Shown piece by piece: positions 24,485-36,079 of a stretch of DNA of 64,000 nt (positions within the stretch are counted from its first letter, which is position 1; each line of letters starts with the position of its first letter). The position numbers and the translations under genes are program-made. Source of the DNA: Epiperipatus broadwayi (lineage: Eukaryota > Onychophora > Udeonychophora > Euonychophora > Peripatidae); assembly GCA_028023455.1 (NCBI GenBank), contig JAQFVV010000512.1, forward strand, positions 1 to 64,000, in the 5' to 3' direction. The notes beneath the pieces were generated by a model. It was not told where the DNA came from, did no database searches, and was given only the letters and a program-made list of their open reading frames with translations.

Positions 24485-25945
24485 TGACACATGGAATATG
24501 CAAACATTACTTCAGCAAAACAGGGGACCCAACTCATGGCTAAAGAACTGTCAAGATTTCAAATCAATGTAGCTGTTCTTAGTAAAATATATCTCCAAGA
24601 AGAAGAAAGTTTAATAGAACAGATGGATGGATACTAATTTTTTGAAAAGGGAGGCCAATCAATGAAAGAATGTATGTGGCTGGATTTGCTTTAAAAGTTA
24701 ATTTAGTATCTTTAATTGAGGGATTCCTTGTTGTACCTCATTGTATGAATGAAAAATTAATTATGTAAAAACTTACCCTACACAATGCTACAAGTACTTA
24801 CTCTATCAGTATCTATGTTTCCACCTTGGATTCAGAGAATTTATGAAATAAAAGCTTTTATTTTGAATAGCACAGATTTTTTATGGCAATACCTTTAAAA
24901 GATTACATTATTCTTATTGGAAACTTTAATGCGTGGTACTAATAATAGATTTTGGTCAAAATATTATTGAAAATAATGATATTAGTGCTACAACCTCACA
25001 TGGTTTGTTAATTACTGAATTTTTGCATATCACATTAATTGGTTATCATAATTACTTTGCTTAGGCAGAAAAGTCACTGTAAAGGAATGTGGATGTGTCC
25101 ACATTCAAAGCAATAGCATTTAATAGATTACACATGTAAAGTTCACATTACAAAAGCACTCATAATGGCAGATTGTTGAACAAATCCATATTAAAATATT
25201 AGTTGTATTAAAAAAATAGATAATATTTCAGTCATATTCACAAGATTATTGATGCTCAATCTTTAAAAATATCTACTATACACATTAAATTTCACCAGCT
25301 ATTAAACACTAATGTTGCTAATTTGAATCATCAATATTGACTGAAGCATAGGATAGTGAATGTAAAAACAGTCTATTCTTGTGTTAACTAAAAATAAGAA
25401 TGATGACTGGTTTTTTGAAAATGATATTATTAATGATTCGATTACAAAACAACACATTGCATATTTCGCTTAGCAGAATAATCAATTAAATGTCGAGATT
25501 CTAAATAAATACAAACAGCTAAAACAGAAATTTAATAATTTAAAAGAAGACTTAAAAAATTGATTCGTGGTGTAAAACTGCAAGGATAATTGAGACACTT
25601 TTTTTTCACGGTCATTGTACATCCTTCTTAATATCTGCAAAATTTTGATCACTTTTGAATAAAGATTCAAGGATAGAGATGGCAACATTTAATGATAAAT
25701 CCAATTTATTAATTAACTGAATTAGATTTGGATAAAGATATTTTGCTCAGTGAAGTCCAAACAGCTCTTTGTAATCTTAAAATATGAAAAGATTTCAGGC
25801 CCTGATGGAATAACCAGAGAATTTTTAAAATAGAGTGGTGATACATTAGCTTTAAAAATATGAATTTTTTTAGAAATACATTGACCCATGGTATTGAATT
25901 ACCTAATCTTAAAATATTTTTATTATTTCAATTCCTGAAAACAAT
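24485..25945 (+). pseudogene. LINE remnant: APE endonuclease and start of reverse transcriptase, decayed
   Basis: A plus-strand block at 24,488 (TWNMQTLLQ) followed after a shift by LMAKELSRFQINVAVLSK matches the beginning of APE endonucleases of LINEs (TWNVRT and a Glu-bearing helix). A later block near 24,905 (the ILIGNFNA region) corresponds to the GDFNA motif. At 25,745-25,860, SEVQTALCNLK and then RPDGITREFLK resemble the KAPGPDG region at the start of the RT. Frameshifts and stops are frequent. It differs in sequence from the RTE at 46-49 kb. Confidence 0.65.
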
Positions 25946-26016
25946 GTAAATGAAATATTTATTTTATATAGTGGGATGTTTTTATAAACTGTAATAGTAT
26001 TAATCAGCCATTAAGC

Positions 26017-27948
26017 CAGTGGTCTTCAACCTTTTCACACTTGCGGACCAGAAAAAATAAGAATAAGAATTTGCAGACCAGCAGAAGTTTACAGATAAAT
26101 TTTCTTAAAGATGTAACCTGCTTAGCCTTAGATAAGCATACTTGTTACAACTGACCAAAAAAGCACACTAGTTATTGTATATTGTAATGGTATTGCTTAC
26201 CCTCACATACACAGAAAACAGTACAATAACAATCATTCTCATTAATGTTCTTGCATTTCTATGTTTATTATTTCATTGTTAAAACATGCAAGATTAAAAT
26301 ATTATTCACCTGAATATTGGAAAATATCATAGCTAGTGTAATTACATGACAATGATTATGATAAATGTAATATCTGTATTTAATGACATATTTTAAATCT
26401 GAAAAAATAAAACGAAACATGTAAAAGTCTGAATTTTTGATGTTATTGTAATTTTTTGTGTGCTGGTGTGTTGAAAGTATCAAAAAATGTAATTAATATG
26501 AAAAGTTTTTTTTTAAGAAATGGCAAAATAGACATCGTGTAATAGAAATAAAGCCCAAAAAAAAATTGCCGTATAGTTGCTGTCTTTTAAAAAAAAAAGA
26601 CAACTAAAGTTAAAAAAGTCAAAAGTTTTGATTTTATTTTAATTTTATTTTTGGGAGGGAGGGGGGTGGGTTGAGTAATACTTTGCCTTCCCTGAGACAA
26701 AAGATAGAGACCAAAGTTATTTTTTGTTTGTTTTTATTTTTTTTAAAAAGGTAACAGAAATTGATTTTAAAAATAAAAGTTTTAGTATATTAGCAGTATA
26801 CAAATAAAGCCAAAAAAATTATTTCCTTATAGGCCAAAAAAAGTGGGCATATTTTTAAACAAAAAAAAAAAAGAAAACAAAACTTGAAAAAGTCAAAAGT
26901 TTTGATTTTATTTTAATTGGGGGGTGGTGGATTGAGAAATACTTTATAAAAGTTAGAGATGGAAATTTTTTGGTTGTTTTTCTTTTTTTAAAAAAGGTGA
27001 TAAAATTGATTCCAAAAATAAAAGTTAAGCCAAAAAAGATCTTATTTTAATTTTTTTGGGGGGAGTGGGTTGAGAAATACTTTGTCTTCAGTGAGACAAA
27101 AGTTACTTTTGGTGTGTTTTTATTTTTAAAAAAATGAAATAAAAAATTTTTAAAAATAAAAGTTTTAGTATATTAATGGTATACAAATAAAGGCAAAAAA
27201 AATATCACCTTAGAGGACAAAAAAAAGTGGCCATATTTTTAAACAAAAAAAAATGAAACTTGAAAAAGTCAAAAGTTTTGATCTTACTTTATTTTGGGAT
27301 GGGGGTGGGGAGTGTATATTGAGCAATACTTTGTAAAAGTTAGAGACAGAAGTTAGTTTTAGGTTTTTATTTTTAAAAAAAGATAATAAAAATTGATTTC
27401 AAAAATAAAAGTTAAAGCCAAAAAAAAAAAAAAATCACTGTATAACCAAAAAAAAAAACCACTAAAAATGAAATATTAAAAGAGAGAGTAGAAAAAATGT
27501 AAGAGATCAAAAAAGTCACAGCATTTTTAAAATTGCAGCCCAGTAACATTACATTTTATTGTTTTAATACATAAATAATGCCGACAAGCGGACGTGATTG
27601 GCTATCAAAAGACAACTGGAGTTTGTATAATAAAAAACTTTTTTTTTTTAATTTTGAATTTTTTTAGAAAAATAATAAAAAATTAATTCTACCCCCCATA
27701 AACATCTGTGATAAATAAAAAAATAAATTAATTTATGTATGATTGATTAGATTTAGTTTTTGTTCTGTTTCTTTTTTTTTAATTGGGTAAAAATGCGCTG
27801 AAAAAATAAATAAAAATTGGTTATATTAATTAAAAGTTTAAAATCTTATTATTTTGTTATTACAAACTTTCTTGCCAGTCTAGCATGGGCTGGCAGAAAA
27901 CTTCTGTGGCCCAGTGCCGGTCTGCAAACCGGTGGTTGAAGACCATTT
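26017..27948. mobile_element. hAT-type non-autonomous DNA transposon, 1.93 kb, 8-bp target duplication
   Basis: The left end CAGTGGTCTTCAACC and the right end GGTTGAAGACCATTT are terminal inverted repeats with two changes. They are flanked by the perfect 8-bp duplication CATTAAGC (26,009-26,016 and 27,949-27,956), as hAT elements make. Subterminal TTGCGGACC and GGTCTGCAAACCGG extend the similarity. No transposase frame is readable, so it is non-autonomous or a deletion derivative. The centre is filled with a degenerate tandem repeat. Confidence 0.85.
26617..27430. repeat. Degenerate tandem repeat inside the hAT element
   Basis: Four imperfect units of about 150-270 bp begin near 26,617, 26,884, 27,030 and 27,265. 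Each has GTCAAAAGTTTTGAT or an equivalent, a G-rich GGGGG...GGGTTGAG block, AATACTTTG, ACAAAAGTTA and AAAAATAAAAGTT. Successive units differ mainly by poly-A/T length and one internal deletion. Confidence 0.75.
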
Positions 27949-28161
27949 CATTAAGCTAATGAACATGTACTTTGTGGATTTTTAACTATAAATAAATACT
28001 CTCATTTTCAAACACAAGATAAAGTCTTTGTGAAAAGATAGAATGAATCCATCTATTCTTTCAATAAAACATTTATGTATGAGCAAATCCACAAATCCTA
28101 TGTGCATTAGTTTAATGGCTGATTATTACTATAACAGTTTATAAAAACATCATGCTATATA

Positions 28162-28838
<677 letters not shown>

Positions 28839-29065
28839 TAATTTATTTTTCAGTAAATAAAATGTTCCAAAATAGAGGTTTAAAGTATTTTGTTTTCAAA
28901 AATGGAGACTTAACACATGATTGGTGATACAACACCTGCCCACGTTTTTTATTGAAGAATTTTAATAAGTAAATGTATTTTGTTCAAAAACAAAAATAAA
29001 TAAATAAATTACTTCATTTTTATTAACAATAAAGAAAAAATGAAAATTACTGAATTTTTATGTAT

Positions 29066-29880
29066 TCAATGTGCTGGACTAATTTTATTTATCTCATCAA
29101 TTATACAAATGAGTTCATCATCATCTTTATGCAATCTCTGCCATACATATTCCACCAAATGTGAATCTGAATGCTGACATGTTTGTTCCTCAGTATTGCT
29201 TATTACACCAATTCACTGAACTCCAAAGTCTTTCAATGTTCTGAGTGTGAACCTCAGTTTCTGGACTCACATAATTGTATTTCTCGTTCACACAAAAATG
29301 GTCTTAACTGACAGGGCACAATTCAGCAGTTTTATACACTATCCAACAATCCAAATAAATTGTCGATTCCTCTTCCATTTGTTTGATGACTGCAATCAGA
29401 GTTGCCACTGTTTATTATGAATTCTCATGATGAAACACACATCAGTCTCTCTGCACAAGATACCAAATAGCCACTGTTCCAGAAGATCCAGTTGGTTTTT
29501 TCCTTTTGTGAAAAGGCTTTCATCAATTTCAACAATTTTGTTAGGGTCTCCAATTTCACATTTTTCTCACCCTATCATCACAGGGGCACAAACTTTCAAT
29601 CTGCATTTAGTTATTCCAATCTATTACAGTTTTATCTGCTAAACTAAGCTCTGTTTTTTCCCATTCTATGGATATTAATTTGTAAACCAGCTGTAAATAA
29701 ATTGGATCACCATCAAAAATGGAATTCTGGACCTGTCCAATCACATGCCAAATGAAGGCCTATACTATTATTACGTCCTCAAACATTGCAATGCCATTTT
29801 ATTAAAGTGTGGATGTAAAGTCATAGTATGTCTATTTGGACACACTTTTTCAGTTGGGGGGATTCGTTTCTATTGAAAAT
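29066..29880 (-). pseudogene. Merlin / ISXO2-like DDE transposase remnant
   Basis: Minus strand, N to C: a zinc-ribbon-like start near 29,870 (CPNRHTMTLHPHFNKM) and a middle with DGDPIYLQLVYKLI. The catalytic core begins with IGDPNKIVEIDESLFTKGKN (first Asp), then EQWLFGILCRET. YLDCWIVYKTAEL carries the second Asp and HTQNIERLWSSVNW the catalytic Glu. This order is that of ISXO2/Merlin transposases, which make 8-9-bp duplications. Several stops and shifts (for example after NKQWQL and inside the second half) inactivate it. The stop at 29,066 fits the natural C-terminus. Terminal inverted repeats were not found with certainty. Confidence 0.85.
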
Positions 29881-31605
29881 ACTTGACTGCATTGATCTTA
29901 GTACTGCGTAAACTACAAATGTTCATCATTTTTCACTGTTTAGAGCAAATTGTAGTATTAATCAGAAAATGGAGAAGGAAATCAAAATGGAAAGTACATA
30001 TATTTACTCACTTAAAATCAAAAATAGTATAGGAGGAAATCAAAAAATTGAAATGATGAAAATTATGAAAGTGTAAAGTTGGGAGATCCAAAAGTGTAAT
30101 TGATAGCACTGTGAAATAAAAACACTTGAAAAATTAAATTGATAGCACTGAAGTAAAAAGCACTTGAGAAGAACTTGTCTGAACAAAATCTGGACAATAA
30201 ATGAAAGTGTAAATTTGTCATGTCGCATGTTATTGGACAAGATCAGATGAGATCACAGAGTTGATTTGGCAGGATCTCAAGGTTAGATATTTATCATGGA
30301 TGTGAAAAGGTTTAGCAGGTCTGCTGCATTGCAGGTTTAAAATGAAAGTACTTTTTTTTTGTTTTGATAAAGTGATAAAAATACACTTTTAACAGATGAA
30401 TAGATAAATTCTGGATGTAAAATTATAATAATGCTATGATATTATGCACATTGGAAGAAATGCCGATATATAACAGCTTATCTGTGGGAATTTCCAGTTT
30501 TCTTAAGTAAGATTGTATACTTTCTAAGAGCTATCTTCTTAAAAATAAAAATGTTTTCAAAGAGAATACTCCTATTGAGATAGTTTTTAGTTTGATAATG
30601 TCTTTTACAAAAATAATGTCATAATCATTAACAATTACTGGAAATAATGTTATGTATGGCATTTAGTCACAGGGGAAATAAATCTAAAGCATAAGCCAAT
30701 CACAAATGCCACCTACTTCATAACTTTATCAGAACAATAGAGTGAGCTGTCAATCACAGACAAAGGTTCATAAAGATCCATAAGCTCCTGACATCTCTTA
30801 GATTTTTTTTAAAAGTAATTAAAAATGGAAGTTTCTTAGAAAGAAGCACTGTAGTCTGTCCCACACTGTAATTGAACAATTACAATGTTTTAAATTCAAT
30901 ATAGCGTTCACAGCGCCATCACATCACGTAAATTGCCTAATAGTATAGCTCGATAGAAACTGTTAATTGTTTTACAAAAGTAAATATTTTAAATCAAACA
31001 AATTTTATTTAAAATAAACCCCTTTTGTTTTATCTTAAGAGTTGAGATAGTGTGGAGAGTGGTGGGTCGTGTGAAAGTCTGTGCTCATATACCCTATATA
31101 TTACATATATAGACCAGGGTATATAATAAGCCTGTGTGTTTTAGTTAAAATATCTTTATGAAATATATTACTTAGTTAATACTTTTAAATAATCGTAAAT
31201 ACATTAATACTTTTAAACAATTCTTTTTTAAACTTTTCAATCTTTCAATTCTCATGCTTTAGTATTGTCCACACATGTACACTAGACATGAATTAGAAAG
31301 CAACGAAAATTACTGCAATATTAATAATCAATATTTTAAAGACAGCAGAACTAAATTTATTTATTTAAAACTCAATTAAATTAAAACCTTTTTCAGACTA
31401 ACTTTTCTTAAGATTTAACACATTAAATTTTAATTTCAAATAGACATTATATTAACTAATGCTTTATTAGCTGCTATTTGAAATTTATTTTAACACATAT
31501 TAAGAAATCATACTTTGACAAATAGGAATGTAGTAACTTTATCTACTGCAATAACTTCAAAACATAGGACATCTTAACTCTTCATGTGCTAAATATAAGG
31601 CTACA

Positions 31606-31644
<39 letters not shown>

Positions 31645-31656
31645 TACATATATATA

Positions 31657-31698
<42 letters not shown>

Positions 31699-32130
31699 CT
31701 GGGTGTGTTTAAGTTTAGCTTATTCTAGCTGTGTTTAAATACTTTTAAACACACAACTAGTATCTTTTGACTTTAAAACTTTAACTGATTCTTTTAACTT
31801 ATTTAAAAGAGTTAATCTTTGTCTAATTTTTGTATTGGCCCACTACTTAAATCTGAGAACAATATTATTCGTCCATTTCATTTCCAGCCGGTTTCTATTG
31901 TTAAAATATTAATCTAAAATACACAGAATTTTTTTAATTCAGCTTCTAAAAATTGAATAATTTTAGATTCAAATTGGTTAAATGTAACGAAATATTAAAA
32001 ATAATGTTAATAACTGAAGAAAATATAAGAAAAATGTTTAAAAAATAACCAATGGTAAAATAAAAAAATTATATTTCAACCAATAAGTGTGTTCTTCAGC
32101 TGTCAAAATAATTCACTTTTTACTTCCAGC
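29881..32130. other. AT-rich stretch with (TA)n, otherwise nothing recognised
   Basis: A (TA)n run of about 85 bp with interruptions lies at 31,609-31,694. The rest has no readable frames or repeats that I could match to the rest of the window. Confidence 0.5.
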
Positions 32131-32132
32131 AT

Positions 32133-32790
32133 GCTTATTTTTCTTGTAATATTTAACATTTTTCAAATCAAACTTTATATTTCTATAAAGTAATGCAAAA
32201 TCTTATTTATGATTGTAAAAAATTACAATAGATATGATTATTTACTACAAAATCAATTACGAACGTGTAAAACCTTTAATTTTTATTTCTGGCTTTGTTA
32301 GTTAGAAATGCCTACTATGCAAATTACAATTGTTAGTGTGAACCTCCTGACTTGAAGAATGATGATTTTGTCCATGCTTATTTTTCTTGTAATATTTAAC
32401 ATTTTTCGAATCAAACTTTATATTTCTATAAAGTAATGTCAAATCTTATTTATGATCATACAAAATTACAATAAATATAATTGTTTACTTCAAAATACGA
32501 ATGCATAAAAGATTTTATTTTGATTTATTTAGAACTGCCTACTATTCAAATTGGACTTACTTCATTATAAATAACTGTTTTCAAAAATGATTATATTCAT
32601 GAGCTTATTTTTCTTGTAATATTAAAAATTTTCTGAATCAAACTTTATATTTCGATAGAGTAATATAAAATCTTATTTACAAACATAAAAAATTACAATA
32701 AATATAATTATTTACATCAAAATCAATTATGAACATGTACAACATCTTTGTTTAGTTTCTGAAATTGTCATTTAGAAACACGCTTAGAAG
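32133..32790. repeat. Three-copy tandem repeat, unit about 227-243 bp
   Basis: Units begin at 32,133, 32,376 and 32,603 with GCTTATTTTTCTTGTAATAT, followed by TCAAACTTTATATTTC, AATCTTATTTA, AATTACAATA and ATTATGAAC-type blocks. The third copy is incomplete. The copies are clearly diverged, so this is an old local triplication rather than an active satellite. Confidence 0.8.
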
Positions 32791-33104
32791 ACAATTTCCA
32801 GATTTGGTAAGTATCCAATCAGAGAAAAGGACAGTCTTATGCACCAATAGGCAGCAAAGAAAATTGATTTTTTAAAAAATATATAATGCTATATGCGGAT
32901 GTTTTAGAAGTACAATTTTAAATTGTGAATTTCCTATAAAATAAGCCTAAAATGAAAAAAAATTGTGACCAAAATTGACCAAGAGATGGCACATGCTATG
33001 TCCAAAATCGTATTTTGAATTTTTGTGGCCATTAAATAAGTTACGGGGTCTCCTCGTAATAGTAACACAATTGGTTAATAGATATATCTCCTTTTTAACT
33101 ATGG

Positions 33105-33225
33105 GAATGAACCAGCCCTTCAAGTAGAGAAGAGAAAACCATTGATAGTATAGCCGTCAATGATACATATGGTCAGATAGCTATGCAAAGCATTTCACAA
33201 TCATATTTCCAGAATGTGGCCCACC
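33105..33225 (+). repeat. Dispersed repeat, first of two direct copies
   Basis: Shares with 34,860-34,975 the order ACCAGC..., AAACCATTGAT, GCATAGCC-type, GTCAATGATAC, AGCTATGCAAAG, ACAATCACATTTCC and CCACCAT. The copies are 1.75 kb apart in the same orientation and about 80% alike. They could be terminal repeats of an eroded element. The segment between them has no readable protein. Confidence 0.6.
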
Positions 33226-34859
33226 ATATATATATATATATATATAGTTATTATACTATATATCTCTTGCTAGTGTTACATCACTCACCCCTCTTGACCC
33301 ATTTAATTCTAACATTTTATTATTTTTTTAGCTTTACCATTTGGATTTTTTAAATTTTTAGTTATTTATTTATGAAATATTTTTCTATCAAATAAGTGTC
33401 CAATTGCCTATGGATAAAAAACTACAGAGGCTGACCTTTTTATGCTGCTTTACCTCACTACCAGCTGCATAATGTACATTGTCTAGCAATAATCATGTCA
33501 TGGGTGATGACCATGAAGGTCAACATGCAACTTTCTGATGTATACAAAGAGTAAATACCATGAATAGTAGAATCATTCTGACTTATATCTGACTAATGCA
33601 ATAAAACTATAATTTAACATAACTTTATTTTATGTTGGAACTTCTCTCCCAGCAGATTGAATGAGACCAGGACTCTCTCCCTTGGATATAAATTCTAGAA
33701 GATATGTGGTCATTGTGTTCAGCAATATTCTTCCACTGACTATTCAACTTATGCTAAAAATAAGATTTATTACAAAATGTTGCAAATATTTATCCCAACA
33801 AACTGATTTGCAGTTTATCTGGATTTATAGAAGAAGAAGATAGAAGAAGAAGATAGAAGAAGAAGAAGAAATGACTTTGGCCAGTGTGTTGGTGGATCCA
33901 GAACTTTTACTGGAACATCATACTATTGGATGACCTCTCTTGTTTAGCCTATTACAAGTCATAAGTTCACATAGTAACTGCCTACATTTAATACTTTATC
34001 AAATTTTATCTGGACTTCTGCCCCTACATGACTATCAACCTAAACACAATCTACAGTCACTTGAAAGATTATTCTGCAATATTGTATTTAACTATTATGG
34101 ATTTTAGTTTATTGTATTGTATGCTTTATTCAATTTATTTATTATTTTATTACTGTATTTTGATTCTCTATAAAAAACTTATTTTATTCACATATATTTA
34201 CTGTAAATTATTATTTTACTCTTTCATATTTTTTTCCATTATTAACTTTCAAAAAAAAAAAACATTTTATTTTATTTCTTTAATGTTCTTTCCATTCTCA
34301 TAATCCATGTAAAATAAATCTTTTTGTTTTATAAAAAATATGTCCAGTTAATATGCATTCCAACCCTCACCCCAATATTTGTTAGGTGTTTTTTTTTACT
34401 TTCATTATTTTTTTCTATTTTTAAATCAAACAAAGTGTTAGACTAAATCCAAACCCCCAGTAACAAATTATTTATTATTTCTGACTGTATGTTCTACTCT
34501 CACTTTTTTTTACAATACATATCATTTTATTCTTTTATTTTATATTCTTAATGATTGTTAATTATCTTACATATGTTATATTATAATTTGCTTGCATTGG
34601 TCCATTTATCTTTTCACACTGCTCACCAATTTTATCTGTTATTACACAATTTAGTGTTTATTTTAGTTCTTAGTTTTGAACATTTTTTATATGTTTAATT
34701 ATAATTTTACTTTTTTAATTTTGCTTATGCTGGGTCAGTTTATGGCATTCTGGCACCTACATTAGATGGCCTTTGATCCAGGTCTCATAAATAAAAAGCT
34801 TTTTTTCTCTGGGTTTAAATGGGTTTAATCCCTTTTAGAATAATTTAAAAAAACACAGG
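33226..34859. other. Stretch between the two direct repeats
   Basis: Contains a (TA)n run at the left edge and an interrupted GAA trinucleotide run (33,829-33,871). No recognisable protein on either strand. Confidence 0.5.
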
Positions 34860-34975
34860 AACAGACCAGCTCTTTAAAAGTGGAATACCATTGATTGCAT
34901 AGCCATCAATGATACCCATGTTTATAATGAGCTATGCAAAGGATAACACAATCACATTTCCATACTGTGGTTTAC
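34860..34975 (+). repeat. Dispersed repeat, second of two direct copies
   Basis: Partner of 33,105-33,225. ACCATTGATTGCATAGCCAT followed by CAATGATACCC can fold into a hairpin (ATTGAT with GTCAAT or ATCAAT), a feature kept in both copies. Confidence 0.6.
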
Positions 34976-36065
34976 CATGATTGCTGTATTCAAACCCCTG
35001 CAAACTAAAGCATTTTATTTGTTTTGAGGCACAACCTCAGCTGTTAACCAACCAAAGATTAATCTTTTCATTGTCAATTCCTGTTGGCTGAGTGAGTTAA
35101 AACTCTAAACTTTTGATAGGTCAATTACATACTCAGCAGTAAAAATATGTTCATCTTTTAATATTATATTCATTATAGTTTCATTTGTAAAAAGAATATT
35201 AATAATTTGTCAGATTATAAAAGTGAACAAAAGTTTTTTCAATAATAAATTTCCATTTATAATTTAAAAATTATTCAATAGCAGAAAACCTAAAAAGAAA
35301 GTTCATAATAAATTAGAAAGTGCTGCAGATAGCATTGATTTCTTTCTCAGTTTACATTCATGTAAAAGTAAATAATTTTTTTTACTAAAATCTTACTATT
35401 TTTCTAAATAATTATATTTTCAGCATATTTTATCAAAATAATTTATAATATGCACAAAAATGTTAAAAAACACTCTAAAACATTCATTTTCATTTTGAAA
35501 ATCAAAACAAAGAAGTTGGAGCAGTGAAAAGTATTGACAGGTGCTTTTCTTTCATTCTTCCTTTGTTCAAAATGAGACCCAACCAATCAGCATCTACGAA
35601 AGCATACCTTCTCCCATTGTTCTAGCTTCTAGAGTCAATATTATTGATTTTTTACTTGTAAAATAATTCTAGAGAGGGCAGCATCTTACAGTACTTTTTA
35701 AGCTTTAAAATAAGTATAAAAACACTATGGCAACATAAAAACAGACAGTTTTTGAGGATTGAAGCCATGACCACATCTACACATTATTTTCTATGAAAGG
35801 GTTAAATAGTCAGGATGCTTCATATGACAAACACACAATCCAGTGCTTGAAATATTCCATGACTAGCTCATATTCTTAACCAAGATCCAGCACATTGTAC
35901 TCAATACATAAAAATAACCATACTCTTAAATTAATAGTAATACAGTGACAAGAGAGAAGAAGAAAAGACCAAATAATATTTAAGAGAAGATTAATATTTA
36001 TTAAAACACATACATATCTAATATAATATAATAATATAGTATTGAAATTTAAAAAACAAATTATA
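34976..36065. other. AT-rich stretch without recognisable feature
   Basis: Nothing coding or repeated seen. A TA run of about 18 bp ends the stretch. Confidence 0.45.
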
Positions 36066-36079
36066 TATATATATATATT

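Noticed and set aside
32133-32790. Active satellite array or CRISPR-like repeats
   Set aside because: Only three diverged copies with a long unit; there is no short repeat/spacer pattern, and the DNA is eukaryotic.
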